This document shows, in pieces, positions 25,912 through 35,281 of a DNA stretch of 64,000 bases. Numbering within the stretch: position 1 is the first letter of the stretch; every line of letters starts with the position of its first letter. The translations under genes were made by a program, and so were the position numbers. The DNA is from an uncultured Hyphomicrobiales bacterium (lineage in GTDB: Bacteria; Pseudomonadota; Alphaproteobacteria; Rhizobiales; Beijerinckiaceae): assembly GCA_903825465.1 (NCBI GenBank), contig CAIKAR010000089.1:47288-111287 (forward strand), read 5' to 3'. The notes beneath the pieces are model-generated. The model worked only from the letters and a program-made list of their open reading frames with translations. It was not told the origin of the DNA and made no database searches.

Positions 25912-26679
25912 ATGAAGCCCGCCATCGCGGTTCTGTGCCTCGTCTTGAACGCGCCTTTGCTCGCCGCGTCTTCGTCCCGCGCGGCCGAAATCACACTCAT
26001 TGCGCCGGGCGGCGTCAAGGCCGCGATACTGGCTTTGATTCCGGGCTACGAAAAAGCCACGGGCAACCATGTGACGACGACGTTTGGCAGCGGCGGCGGC
26101 ACGCAATCGCAAGTGATCGACGGCGGCGCGTTCGACGCGCCGATTGTGCAGCCGCCGCTTGAGAAAGTGATCGCCTCCGGCCGCGTGATCGCGGCGACGC
26201 GCACGCCGCTGGCGAAGGTGTGGGTTGGATTCGCGGCCAAGACAGGCGCGCCGCATCCCGATGTCTCCACGCCCGAGGCGGTGAAAAAACTGCTGTTGGG
26301 CGCGCGCGCGGTGGCCTATCCCAACGCGGCCAGCGGCGCGGCGGCGGGCGTCAGTTTCGACGCGACGTTGAGGAAACTCGGTATCTTCGACGAGGTCGCG
26401 GCGAAGCGCAAAATGACCCGCGGCGGCGCGGAAACCATGGCCGCGCTCGCCCACGACGAAGTCGATGTGGCGCTGACTTTCATCAGCGAGATCGTCACCG
26501 AACCCGGCGTCGAGGTTGTCGGGCCCGCGCCCGCCGCGATTTCCGAGCCCACGCGCTTTGTCGCGTTCGTGTCGGCCCAATCGAAGGAGCCCGAGGCGGC
26601 GAAAGCCCTGTTGGCGTATCTGTCGTCGCCGGAAGCGGCGGCTGTTTACAAGGCGCGCGGCATGGAAGCGGGGGAATAG
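25912..26679 (+). CDS. ModA-like periplasmic molybdate-type binding protein
   Basis: A 255-residue exported protein. The signal peptide (MKPAIAVLCLVLNAPLLAASSSRAAE) precedes a type II periplasmic-binding fold with ITLIAPGGVKAAILALIPGYEKATGNHVTTTFGSGG near the start, as in ModA/substrate-binding proteins that bind oxyanions. GGAGA seven bases before the ATG supports the start; the track ORF begins inside dnaN. The typical ModA ABC partners (modB, modC) are absent, so either it works with a distant permease or serves another role. Such orphan ModA-like proteins are common near catabolic genes. Confidence 0.75.
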   Translation: MKPAIAVLCLVLNAPLLAASSSRAAEITLIAPGGVKAAILALIPGYEKATGNHVTTTFGSGGGTQSQVIDGGAFDAPIVQPPLEKVIASGRVIAATRTPLAKVWVGFAAKTGAPHPDVSTPEAVKKLLLGARAVAYPNAASGAAAGVSFDATLRKLGIFDEVAAKRKMTRGGAETMAALAHDEVDVALTFISEIVTEPGVEVVGPAPAAISEPTRFVAFVSAQSKEPEAAKALLAYLSSPEAAAVYKARGMEAGE

Positions 26680-26706
26680 CGGCGGCGCGAACCGCTGGCA
26701 CGCGGC

Positions 26707-28080
26707 TTACGCGCCGCGCGCCGCCGACGCCCGCGTCGACAAATCCGCCGGCCGCTTCAATCCAAGGTTTTCGCGCAGCGTCTTGCCTTCGTATTCCTCG
26801 CGGAACAGGCCGCGGCGGCGCAGCTCCGGCGCGAGCTTGTCGGCGAGGCCGGCGATCGCGCCCGGCACGTCGCTGGGCAGGATGTTGAAGCCGTCCGCGG
26901 CGCCTTCGCGGAACCACGCCTCAAGCTCGTCGGCGACCTGTTTGACCGAGCCGATGATCGTCCAGTGATGTTTGGCCGCGGCCGAACGCATCGCCATCTG
27001 GCGCAGCGTCAGGCCCTCGCGCCGCGAGATCGTCAGATAGCTTTCGACCGAGCTGACGCGCGCGTTGTTGGTTGGAATATCCGGCAGCGGCTTGTCGAGG
27101 TCGAACTTCGAGAGATCGACGCCGCCGAGGTTCTGCGTCAGGCGCTGCATGGCCACCTTCAGCGGGATGAGCGAATTCAGCTTGTCGTATTTCTCCTGCG
27201 CTTCGCTCTCCGTGTCGGCCATGAACAGCAGCGCGCCGGGCATCACCAGCAAGTCCTCGGGCCGGCGGCCGAAGCGGTCGCAGCGGCTCTTGAGGTTGTC
27301 GTAGAACGTCTTGGCCGTCTTCAGCGCCGACTGCGAGGTGAAGGCGATGTCGGCGACGCGGGCCGAAATGTTCATGCCGGGCTCCGACGAGCCAGCCTGA
27401 ATGAGCACGGGATGCCCTTGCGGCGAGCGCGGCACGGCCGAGGGCCCGCGCACCCTGAAGTGCTTTCCCTTGTGGTTGAGGAAATGCGCCTTGTCGGGCC
27501 GCAGATAGACGCCGGATTCCTTGTCGCGCGGAAACGCGTCGTCGTCGTAGCTGTCCCAGACGCCGCGCACGACATCGACGAATTCCTCGGCCCGCTCGTA
27601 GCGCTCGCCGTGCGGCGCGTGCGATTCGCGGCTGAATTGCAGCGCGTCGTCCTTGTTGCTGCCGGTGACGATGTTCCACGCGGCGCGGCCGCCGGAAACA
27701 TGATCGAGCGAAGCCATCGTGCGCGCGAGATTGTAGGGCTCGAGATAGGTCGTCGACATGGTGGACGCCAGGCCGAGGTTTTTCGTCGTCATCGCGACCG
27801 CGGCGAGGATCGGAATCGGATCCATGCGGTCGATCCGCGCGGTCAGGCTTTGCGTCGCGAGGTCGTCGGTGCCGGGCGGGCTGGCGGCGTCGGCGATGAA
27901 CAGCATGTCGAGCTTGGCGCGCTCGATGGCTTGCGCCGCGTCGATCCAGCGCTGAATGTTCTGGCCGGCGTCGTTCGTCGAACCCGGCAGCCGCCAGCCC
28001 GCCATGTGATAGTTGCCGTCGCCGGTCATGAACAGCGAGAGCTTCATTTTACGGTCGGCTTTGGCGGCGCCAGAGGTCAT
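26707..28080 (-). CDS. NtaA/SnaA/DszA-type flavin-dependent monooxygenase
   Basis: A 457-residue LLM-class (bacterial luciferase-like) monooxygenase. The MKLSLFMTGDGNYHMAGWRLPGST start, LDMLFIADAAS, EPYNLARTMASLDHVSGGRAAWNIVTGSN, and HKGKHFRVRGPSAVPRSPQGHPVLIQAGSSEPG are hallmark segments of the group acting on nitrilotriacetate, dibenzothiophene sulfone and similar compounds with FMNH2 and O2. It needs a separate flavin reductase, which is not here. I start at the second Met (28080), which has GGAG six bases before it; the track starts four codons earlier. The TctC receptor upstream on the same strand may deliver its substrate. Confidence 0.9.
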   Translation of the reverse strand: MTSGAAKADRKMKLSLFMTGDGNYHMAGWRLPGSTNDAGQNIQRWIDAAQAIERAKLDMLFIADAASPPGTDDLATQSLTARIDRMDPIPILAAVAMTTKNLGLASTMSTTYLEPYNLARTMASLDHVSGGRAAWNIVTGSNKDDALQFSRESHAPHGERYERAEEFVDVVRGVWDSYDDDAFPRDKESGVYLRPDKAHFLNHKGKHFRVRGPSAVPRSPQGHPVLIQAGSSEPGMNISARVADIAFTSQSALKTAKTFYDNLKSRCDRFGRRPEDLLVMPGALLFMADTESEAQEKYDKLNSLIPLKVAMQRLTQNLGGVDLSKFDLDKPLPDIPTNNARVSSVESYLTISRREGLTLRQMAMRSAAAKHHWTIIGSVKQVADELEAWFREGAADGFNILPSDVPGAIAGLADKLAPELRRRGLFREEYEGKTLRENLGLKRPADLSTRASAARGA

Positions 28081-28170
28081 TTTCCGCTCCATTGACAGCT
28101 TTTCGTCCCGCGGCGCCGCCGCGTTTGTCGATGTTGTCTAGCCGCGCGGCGTGGCCGCGTCCATCGACGG

Positions 28171-29151
28171 TTATTGCGCCAGACCGAGCCTGTCGATCAC
28201 GCCCTTCCATCGCGATATGTCCGACTTCAACAGCCCGGCCATCGCCTCGGGGGAACCACCAACCCCTTCCATCCCCAAAAGCCTCAGCCGCTCCCGCGTG
28301 TCCGGCGATTTCAACGCTTCGTCCATTTCTCGATTGAGCCGCGCGACGATATCCGCTGGCGTGCCGGCGGGCGCGGCGACGCCGTTCCATGACGACGCGA
28401 CATAATCGGGCCAGCCGCTTTCGACAACGGTCGGCGTGTCCGGCGTCAAGGCGCCGCGCTCCCGCCCGCCGGAGGCGATGATCGCGAGCTGTCCTTGCGC
28501 GACGGCGGAGGTGAAAGCGGCGAGGTAGTCGAAACCCACGTCCACGTCGCCGCGCTGCATGGCGAGGATCAGCTCTGGCGAGCTTTTGAATGTCACAACC
28601 GTCGCCTCGCTGCCGATGGCCATCTTGAACATTTCGGCGGCCAGATTCTGCGTGCTGCCCGCGGAAATCGCGCCGAAATTGAGCTTGCCCGGATGGGCCC
28701 GGTCAAACGCGACAAGCTGGGCGACCGACCCGAGATCGCCACCGCGCGTGGCGAGCAGCACGTCGAATTTCGCCAGCGCCGCGACGGGCGTGAAATCCCT
28801 CGCCACGTCGAAGGGCAGCGACTTGAACAACGACGCGCCGAGCGCGTAGCTGTTGCCAACCTGCGCCAGCGTGTATCCGTCGGGCGCCGCTGTTTTGCCG
28901 GCCACGGCCGAAGCTATGCCGCCGGCGCCGGGGCGGTTCTCGATGACGAAGGTCATGTTGGTCCGTTCCGAGACCTTGGCCGTCACGAGGCGAAACGTGA
29001 TGTCGCCAATGCCGCCCGGCGCGAACGGGAGAAAAATCCGGATGGGCCTGTCCGGGTATTCCGCCATCGCTGGGCCCGCGGCGAGCAAAAACGCGAGCGC
29101 TAAAAACGGGCGGAAGCTTCGACGCATCCGCAAATGAGTCCACGCGCGCAT
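28171..29151 (-). CDS. TctC-type tripartite tricarboxylate receptor
   Basis: A 326-residue periplasmic receptor. After an Arg-rich start and hydrophobic signal (LALAFLLAAGPAMA) the mature part begins EYPDRPIRIFLPFAPGGIGDITFRLV, followed by ENRPGAGGIASAVAGKTAAPDGYTL, LNFGAISAGSTQNLAAEMFK and DTPTVVESGWPDYVASSWNGVAAPAGTPADIV, the full TctC pattern. Such receptors usually feed TctA/TctB permeases; none lies nearby. The 461-codon track ORF is a shadow upstream of the ATG at 29151, which has GGAGG before it; 29127 is an alternative start. It may belong functionally to the monooxygenase that follows. Confidence 0.88.
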   Translation of the reverse strand: MRAWTHLRMRRSFRPFLALAFLLAAGPAMAEYPDRPIRIFLPFAPGGIGDITFRLVTAKVSERTNMTFVIENRPGAGGIASAVAGKTAAPDGYTLAQVGNSYALGASLFKSLPFDVARDFTPVAALAKFDVLLATRGGDLGSVAQLVAFDRAHPGKLNFGAISAGSTQNLAAEMFKMAIGSEATVVTFKSSPELILAMQRGDVDVGFDYLAAFTSAVAQGQLAIIASGGRERGALTPDTPTVVESGWPDYVASSWNGVAAPAGTPADIVARLNREMDEALKSPDTRERLRLLGMEGVGGSPEAMAGLLKSDISRWKGVIDRLGLAQ

Positions 29152-29197
29152 CCGCCCTCCGGTTGGCCGACGCCCCGAACGGTCGAACGGCGGCGCG

Positions 29198-29908
29198 CGC
29201 CTGATCATCCAGAACAGCGACGATGTCGCGATGCTTTCCAATGCCGGCGTCGCGGCCCCCGACATGATCAGGCTCGTGCGCGGCTCCGGCGTCGATTGCG
29301 CGCGGTTTCTGCCGCCAGCGCCGGACGCGGCGAACCGAACCGGGTTCCGCGTCGTGCTCGCCTCGCGGCTGTTGTGGGACAAGGGCGTCGGCGAATTCGT
29401 CGAGGCGGCGCGGAAAATAAAGGCCGACGACGCGGCGGTCGAGTTCGTTCTGGCGGGCGCGCCCGATCCGGGCAATCCAGCCTCGGTCGACGAGGCGGCC
29501 GCGCGCGCCTGGCAAGCGGAAGGATTGGTGACGTGGCTCGGCCATGTCGACGACATGCCGGCGCTTTTCGCGCAAGCCGATGTCGTCGCCTTGCCGAGCT
29601 ATCGCGAAGGCCTGCCGAAGTCGCTGATCGAAGCCGCGGCCTGCGCGCGTCCTCTGGTGACGACGGATGTGGAGGGATGCCGCGAGGTCGTGACCCATGA
29701 AATCGACGGACTGCTTGTGCCCGCCCGCGACCCGCTGGCGCTGGCCGCGGCGATCGCCCGCTTGCGCGCCGACCCGGCCTTGGCCCGGCGGCTTGGCGAG
29801 GCCGCGCGCGCCAAAGCGCTGACGGACTTCGACGAACGCATTGTGATCGCGAAAACGCTCGCCGTTTACGACGAGCTGGAAACGGGGCGAAGGAGGGCGG
29901 GCGCGTGA
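29198..29908 (+). pseudogene. 5'-truncated GT4 glycosyltransferase remnant
   Basis: The C-terminal half of a GT-B glycosyltransferase of family 4 is intact: RLIIQNSDDVAMLSNAG, GSGVDCARF, RVVLASRLLWDKGVGEFVEAARK and the nucleotide-sugar site SYREGLPKSLIEAAACARPLVTTDVEGCREVV. The first 150 or so residues of a normal 370-400-residue enzyme are missing: homology starts at about 29198, and reading back in frame gives an unrelated stretch and a stop at 29135. A start codon (ATG 29231) exists but lies inside the conserved region. I read this as a gene remnant joined to unrelated DNA. The ATG-started fragment might still be translated ahead of the overlapping ydcF-like gene. Confidence 0.75.
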
Positions 29909-30597
29909 GCGCCGTCGGCGGCGTCGTTTCCCCCGCGGTCCGCCGCGTCATCGCGACGCGCGTTCTTTTCGTTCTCGCGTTGTTGTCGCTGGCGGCCGCG
30001 GCGGAACGGGAGCGGCTGGCCTGGCCAGTCACCGCCGTGAAAGCCATGGCGGCGCTCGAAAACCGCTTCCCGCCCTGGACCAATCAATGCGCCACGCCGA
30101 TCGCGGGAATTGTGGCGCTCGGCGGATCGTTCAACGGGATCAACGACCCCGGAGCGCGCGTGAAGGAGGCGATCGACCTGGCCCGCCGGTTTCCGACGGC
30201 GCGCGTGATGTATTCGGGAAAGAAGGAGAACGACGGCATCGCCGCCGTCGACGCCGGGAAAACATTTGAACAAGCCGGCGTCGCCGCCGACCGCGTCCTT
30301 CTCGAAGGGAACTCCCGCGACACCCATGAAAACGCGCTGTTTTCGAGCGAGGTCGCGCGTCCGGCTCCCGCCGACCGCTGGCTGCTTGTCACCTCGGCGT
30401 TTCACATGCCCCGCGCGATGGGGGTCTTTCGCGCCGCCGGTTTCAATGTCGAGGCGGTTCCCGTCGAGCGCGGGATCACGCCGCGTTCCGGAGTCGAATT
30501 CATCGCGCTAAAGGAAATCGAGGGACTGATCGCCTACCGCCTTCAAGGCTGGAGCGACGCTTTTTTCCCCGGGCCGCTGCCGCCGCGATGCGGGTGA
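29905..30597 (+). CDS. YdcF/DUF218-family membrane-anchored protein
   Basis: A 230-residue protein with one N-terminal transmembrane helix (about 17-36) and a DUF218 domain: IAGIVALGGSF, ARRFPTARVMYSGK, RVLLEGNSRDTHENALFSSEVARP and LLVTSAFHMPRAMGVFRAAGFNVEAVPV. Relatives of this domain (ElyC, SanA, YdcF) act in envelope or cell-wall physiology and some bind SAM. The start is a GTG overlapping the glycosyltransferase stop (GTGA), so the pair was once an operon, plausibly for envelope polysaccharide. The domain looks intact although its partner is truncated. Confidence 0.85.
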   Translation: MSAVGGVVSPAVRRVIATRVLFVLALLSLAAAAERERLAWPVTAVKAMAALENRFPPWTNQCATPIAGIVALGGSFNGINDPGARVKEAIDLARRFPTARVMYSGKKENDGIAAVDAGKTFEQAGVAADRVLLEGNSRDTHENALFSSEVARPAPADRWLLVTSAFHMPRAMGVFRAAGFNVEAVPVERGITPRSGVEFIALKEIEGLIAYRLQGWSDAFFPGPLPPRCG

Positions 30598-30608
30598 CGC
30601 GCCGCGTG

Positions 30609-31664
30609 TCAGCGCAGGGCGGCGTTGACGCGCTCCAGCGCTTCGACGCCCGGACAAAGGTCGGCGTCGCCGAGCCGGTTGAGCGGTCTGTCAACGGTGC
30701 CGAGGCGGTCGTGCAGGTCGCCCGAGTCCTCGTCGGCGTAGAGCAGGCCGGTGACGATTTCGCCCTGCGATTGATGGCGGTGGATGGCCGCGAGCGCGGC
30801 GGCCCGGTCCGTGACATCGTGCGTCGCGTCGAGCTTGCGCAGGCGGATCATGCCGCCGTCGTGCAGCTTCACGGTCTGCGTTTCGCCGGGCTCGTAGTCG
30901 GCGGTGATCGGCGCGCGGCCCGTGATGACGTCGAGCGTGTTGAGCGCGGCGTTGTGGGCGCGGACGTAGTCGAAGCTTTTCGTCGAGCCGGCGTGGTTGT
31001 TGAAGGCGACGCAGGGCGAAATACAGTCGATGAAGGCGGCGCCCCGGTGCTCGAACGCGCCCTTGATCAGTGGAACAAGCTGGCTCTTGTCGCCGGAAAA
31101 GCTGCGCCCGACATAGGTCGCGCCGAGCTGGATGGCCAAGGCCACCATGTCGATGGGGGAATCCGGGTTGGCGACGCCTTTTTTGCTTTTCGACCCCTGG
31201 TCGGCTGTGGCCGAGAACTGGCCCTTGGTGAGCCCGTAAACGCCGTTGTTCTCGACGATATAGACCATGTTGACGCCGCGCCGGATGGCGTGGACGAACT
31301 GGCCGATGCCGATGGAGGCGCTGTCGCCGTCGCCCGACACGCCGAGATAAATAAGATCGCGGTTGGCGAGGTTGGCGCCGGTGAGCACCGAGGGCATGCG
31401 GCCATGCACGGTGTTGAAGCCGTGCGATTGTCCGAGAAAGTAGGTCGGCGTTTTCGACGAGCAGCCAATGCCCGACATTTTCGCCACGCGGTGCGGCGGA
31501 ATCGACAGCTCGAAACAGGCGTGGATGATCGCCGCGGAAATCGAGTCGTGGCCGCAGCCCGCGCAGAGCGTCGAGATCGCGCCCTCGTAGTCGCGGTGGG
31601 TGAAGCCGAGCTGGTTCACCTCGATGGCGGGATGGTGGAACTTCGGCTTGGCGAGATAGCTCAT
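30609..31664 (-). CDS. korB: 2-oxoacid:acceptor oxidoreductase beta subunit (KorB-type)
   Basis: A 351-residue TPP-binding subunit. Cys34 and Cys37 of LCAGCGHDS and Cys68 of SGIGCSSKTPTYF bind a [4Fe-4S] cluster; GDGDSASIGIGQF with NNGVYGLTKGQFSATA is the Mg-TPP site. It is the KorB/OorB-like subunit that decarboxylates 2-oxoacids, most likely 2-oxoglutarate, and passes electrons to ferredoxin. The true start is ATG 31664, overlapping the alpha-subunit stop as ATGA; the 604-codon track ORF is a read-through in the neighbour. Last gene of a three-gene operon with the alpha subunit and an NAD(P)H module. Confidence 0.92.
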   Translation of the reverse strand: MSYLAKPKFHHPAIEVNQLGFTHRDYEGAISTLCAGCGHDSISAAIIHACFELSIPPHRVAKMSGIGCSSKTPTYFLGQSHGFNTVHGRMPSVLTGANLANRDLIYLGVSGDGDSASIGIGQFVHAIRRGVNMVYIVENNGVYGLTKGQFSATADQGSKSKKGVANPDSPIDMVALAIQLGATYVGRSFSGDKSQLVPLIKGAFEHRGAAFIDCISPCVAFNNHAGSTKSFDYVRAHNAALNTLDVITGRAPITADYEPGETQTVKLHDGGMIRLRKLDATHDVTDRAAALAAIHRHQSQGEIVTGLLYADEDSGDLHDRLGTVDRPLNRLGDADLCPGVEALERVNAALR

Positions 31665-33496
31665 GACTCGACCTTTTCCTTGCGGCCACGCGCGGCGACG
31701 CCGACCGCCGCGCCGATGGCGGCGCGGATGAAGCGCGCGGTGATCGGATTGCCGTCGTAGTGGAGGATCGCCGTCAGCCGCGCCGGATCGACGCCGCATT
31801 CGACCTGGAGAAGCTGCCGCAACTGGCCGTCGCGGTTCTGCTCGACGACGAGCACGCGCTCGTGCTCCTCGATGAAGTCCGACACCGCGCCCGAGAAGGG
31901 GAAGCCGCGCACGCGCAGGAGGTCGAGATCGACGCCGTCGCCGCGCAGCAGCTCCGCCGCCTCGCGCATCGCGGGGCTGGTCGAGCCGAAATAAATCACG
32001 CCGAGGCCGGTCCGCCGCTTGCTCTTCGTTTCGACCGGCGCCGGCACAAGCGACTTCGCCGTTTCGAACTTGCGCAGCAGGCGCTCCATGTTCTCGATGT
32101 AGTCGGGCCCCTCTTCCGAATAGCGCGCGAACCGGTCCTTGGTGGTGCCGCGGGTGAAATAGGCGCCGCGGCTGGGGTGCGTCGCCGGCAGCGTGCGGTA
32201 GGGGATGCCGTCGCCGTCCACGTCGAGATAGCGGCCGAAGGTCTTGCCGGCGTCGAGCTCCTCCGCGGTCATGATCTTGCCGCGGTCGTACTTGCGCGCG
32301 GGATCCCACTTGAAGGGCTTCGACAGGTGGTGGTTCGAGCCGATGTCGAGGTCGAGCATGACGAAGATGGTGGTTTGCAAACGCTCGGCGAGATCGAAGG
32401 CGAGCGCGCCGAACTCGAAGCATTCGAAGGGGTCTTCGGGGAACAGCAACACATGCTTCGTGTCGCCGTGCGACGCGTAGGCGGCGCTGAGCACGTCGGC
32501 CTGCTGCGTGCGGGTGGGAATGCCCGTCGAGGGGCCGCCGCGCTGCACGTCGAAGATCACGGCGGGAATTTCAGCGAAGTAGGAAAGGCCGATGAATTCC
32601 TGCATCAGCGAAACGCCGGGCCCCGAGGTCGCGGTGAAGGCGCGCGCGCCGTTCCAGCCCGCGCCGATGACCATGCCGATGGAGGCGAGCTCGTCCTCGG
32701 CCTGCACGATGGCGACCTTTGTCTTGCCCGTTTCCTTGTCGGTCCGCAGGCGCTTGCACTGCGCCATGAAGGCCTCGGCCAGCGACGTCGACGGCGTGAT
32801 CGGATACCACGCGCAGACCGTCGCGCCGCCATAGACCGCGCCGAGCGCGGCGGCGTCGTTGCCCTCGATGAAAACGCGGTCGCCGACGTTGTCGGCCCGC
32901 CGCAACCGGATGCCGAGCGGGCAAGCGAAATGCGCCTTCGCGTATTCGTGGCCGGCGCGCAGCGCCTCGACATTCGGCGCAATGAGCTTGTCCTTGCCCT
33001 TGAATTGCTCGCCGATGAGCTGTTCGGCGACGCCCAGCTCGATGTCGAGCAGGGCCGCGAGCGCGCCGACATAGATGATGTTCTTGAAGAGCTGGCGCAG
33101 CCGCGGCTCCTTGTAGCGCGCGTTGCAAAGCTCCGTGAGCGGCATGCCGATCACGTTGATGTCGTCGCGGAACTTGTCTTTCGGCATGGGGCGCGAGGAA
33201 TCGTAGAACAGGTAGCCGTCCGGCTCTATGCCGGCGACATCGCCGTTCCACGTTTGCGGGTTCATCGCCACCATCAGGTCGGTGCCGCCGCGCGCGCCCA
33301 GGTGGCCCTCGCCGCTGACGCGCACTTCGTACCAGGTCGGCAGGCCCTGGATGTTCGAGGGAAAGATGTTGCGGGGCGCCACTGGCACGCCCATGCGCAT
33401 GACGCACCGGGCGAAAAGCTGGTTGGCGCTGGCCGAGCCCGAGCCGTTGACATTGGCGAACCGAACGACGAATTCGTTTATGCTCTGGATCGGCAT
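31661..33496 (-). CDS. korA: 2-oxoacid:acceptor oxidoreductase, fused gamma-alpha subunit
   Basis: A 611-residue subunit: residues 1-190 form the gamma domain (FVVRFANVNGSGSASANQLFARCVMRMG ... TWYEVRVSGEGHLGARGGTDLMVAMN) and about 215-611 the alpha domain with the YPITPSTSLAEAF motif, FTATSGPGVSLMQEFIGLSYFAEIP and QRGGPSTGIPTRTQQADVL. The start is the ATG at 33496, inside the end of the preceding gene (19-base overlap), which suggests tight translational coupling. Gamma-alpha fusion is normal for the 2-oxoglutarate type. Enzymes of this family are usually oxygen-sensitive, yet the genome context looks aerobic. Confidence 0.92.
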   Translation of the reverse strand: MPIQSINEFVVRFANVNGSGSASANQLFARCVMRMGVPVAPRNIFPSNIQGLPTWYEVRVSGEGHLGARGGTDLMVAMNPQTWNGDVAGIEPDGYLFYDSSRPMPKDKFRDDINVIGMPLTELCNARYKEPRLRQLFKNIIYVGALAALLDIELGVAEQLIGEQFKGKDKLIAPNVEALRAGHEYAKAHFACPLGIRLRRADNVGDRVFIEGNDAAALGAVYGGATVCAWYPITPSTSLAEAFMAQCKRLRTDKETGKTKVAIVQAEDELASIGMVIGAGWNGARAFTATSGPGVSLMQEFIGLSYFAEIPAVIFDVQRGGPSTGIPTRTQQADVLSAAYASHGDTKHVLLFPEDPFECFEFGALAFDLAERLQTTIFVMLDLDIGSNHHLSKPFKWDPARKYDRGKIMTAEELDAGKTFGRYLDVDGDGIPYRTLPATHPSRGAYFTRGTTKDRFARYSEEGPDYIENMERLLRKFETAKSLVPAPVETKSKRRTGLGVIYFGSTSPAMREAAELLRGDGVDLDLLRVRGFPFSGAVSDFIEEHERVLVVEQNRDGQLRQLLQVECGVDPARLTAILHYDGNPITARFIRAAIGAAVGVAARGRKEKVES

Positions 33497-35265
33497 CCGT
33501 CCCCCGCTTGCGTGGTGTCCAGCCTGAACTTCCGCATGTCCCACGCGCCGGTCGGGCAGCGTTCGGCGCAGAAGCCGCAGTGCAGGCACAAGTCCTCGTC
33601 CTTGATCATGATCCGCGTGGTCGGCAGCGCGGCGGACACGTAGAGGTCCTGCGTCAGGTTGGCGGCCGGCGCGGTGAGCCGCCCGCGCAACTCCGCCTCG
33701 TCGCCGTCGGGCGCGAAGGTGATGCAATCCTCCGGGCAGATGTCGACGCAGGCGTCGCACTCGATGCAGAGTTTTTCCTCGAACACGGTTTCGACGTCGC
33801 AGTTCAGGCAGCGCTGCGCCTCCTTGAAGGCGAGCTTGTCGTCGAACCCGAGCTCGACTTCGGCGCGGATGTCCTTCAGCGCGATTTCGGCGGCGCGGTG
33901 CGGCACTTTGTAGCGGATGTCGTTGGCGATGTCGTTGTCGTAGGTCCACTCGTGGATGCCCATCTTCTGGCTGACGAGGTTTGTCAGCGGCGACGGGCGT
34001 TCCTTGACGTTCTCGCCTTGGCAGAACTTGTCGATGGAAACGGCGGCCTCGTGTCCGTGCGCGACCGCCCAAATGATGTTCTTCGGGCCAAAGGCCGCGT
34101 CGCCGCCGAAAAACACATTGGGTATTTCGCTCTGGAAGGTGACTTCGTCGACCTTGGGCATGCCCCAGCGGTCGAAGGTCATGCCGAGGTCCTTCTCGAT
34201 CCAGGGGAAGGCGTTTTCCTGGCCGACCGCGACCAGCACGTCGTCGCAAAGAATATGCTCGTCGGGCTCGCCCGTCGGCACGAGGTCGCGGCGGCCCTTC
34301 GCGTCGCGCGTGGCCTTCACCTTTTCAAAGACGACGCCGGTGAGCTTGCCGTTGTCGTGGGTGAATTCCTTCGGCACGAGCCAGTTGAGGATCGGAATGC
34401 CCTCGCCCTGCGCGTCCTCCTTCTCCCACGGCGAGGCTTTCATTTCGTCGAAGCCGGAGCGCACGACGACCGTCACGCTCTCGCCGCCGAGACGGCGCGA
34501 GGAGCGGCAGCAGTCCATCGCCGTGTTGCCGCCGCCGAGCACGATGACGCGCTTGCCGATGCCGGTGACGTGGCCGAAGCTGACGCTCGAAAGCCAGTCT
34601 ATGCCGATGTGGATGTTGGCGGCGGCCTCTTGCCGTCCTGGTATTTCAAGTTCGCGGCCGCGCGGCGCGCCGGTGCCGACGAACACCGCGTCGAAGCCCA
34701 TGCCGAGCATTTCCTTCATGCTCTCGATCTTTTTCCGGCGCAGCTCGACGCCGAGGTCGAGCACGTAGCCGACCTCCTCGTCGATGACGGTTTCCGGCAG
34801 GCGGAACTTCGGAATCTGCGTGCGCATCATGCCGCCGGCGAAGGGATCCTGGTCGAACACCACGACCTCGTAGCCCAGCGGCGCGAGATCGCGCGCGACG
34901 GTGAGAGAGGCCGGTCCGGCGCCGAGGCAAGCAATTCGCTTGCCGTTTTTCGTCGTCGCCGGCTTGGGCAACAGGGCGTGGATGTCGCCCTTGTAGTCGG
35001 CGGCCACGCGCTTCAGGCGGCAGATGGCGACGGGTTGTTCCTCGACGCGGCCGCGCCGGCACGCCGGCTCGCAGGGACGGTCGCAGGTGCGGCCTAAAAT
35101 TCCCGGAAACACATTAGATTTCCAGTTGATCATATAGGCGTCGTCGTAGCGCCCGGCGGCGATGAGCCGAATGTATTCGGGAACCGGCGTGTGCGCGGGG
35201 CAGGCCCACTGGCAATCGACAACTTTGTGGAAGTAGTCCGGGTTGGCTGTATCCGTGGGCTTCAC
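33478..35265 (-). CDS. NAD(P)H-dependent iron-sulfur flavoprotein (GltD-like) of the oxidoreductase operon
   Basis: A 595-residue protein with three parts: an N-terminal [4Fe-4S] domain with Cys at about 18, 22 and 61, 65, 69 (CQWACP, CDRPCEPAC); a GltD-like FAD/NAD(P) reductase with GAGPAS and GGGNTAMDCCR motifs; and a C-terminal 2[4Fe-4S] ferredoxin with CIECDACVDICPEDC and CLHCGFCAERCP. It therefore can shuttle electrons between NAD(P)H and the oxidoreductase it overlaps. The start is a GTG at 35265 with GGAGG before it. First gene of the operon. Confidence 0.9.
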   Translation of the reverse strand: MKPTDTANPDYFHKVVDCQWACPAHTPVPEYIRLIAAGRYDDAYMINWKSNVFPGILGRTCDRPCEPACRRGRVEEQPVAICRLKRVAADYKGDIHALLPKPATTKNGKRIACLGAGPASLTVARDLAPLGYEVVVFDQDPFAGGMMRTQIPKFRLPETVIDEEVGYVLDLGVELRRKKIESMKEMLGMGFDAVFVGTGAPRGRELEIPGRQEAAANIHIGIDWLSSVSFGHVTGIGKRVIVLGGGNTAMDCCRSSRRLGGESVTVVVRSGFDEMKASPWEKEDAQGEGIPILNWLVPKEFTHDNGKLTGVVFEKVKATRDAKGRRDLVPTGEPDEHILCDDVLVAVGQENAFPWIEKDLGMTFDRWGMPKVDEVTFQSEIPNVFFGGDAAFGPKNIIWAVAHGHEAAVSIDKFCQGENVKERPSPLTNLVSQKMGIHEWTYDNDIANDIRYKVPHRAAEIALKDIRAEVELGFDDKLAFKEAQRCLNCDVETVFEEKLCIECDACVDICPEDCITFAPDGDEAELRGRLTAPAANLTQDLYVSAALPTTRIMIKDEDLCLHCGFCAERCPTGAWDMRKFRLDTTQAGDGCRSRA

Positions 35266-35281
35266 GTTGCCTCCACGACGA

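Noticed and set aside
33508-35097. 529-codon plus-strand ORF
   Set aside because: It is antisense to the well-supported iron-sulfur flavoprotein gene.
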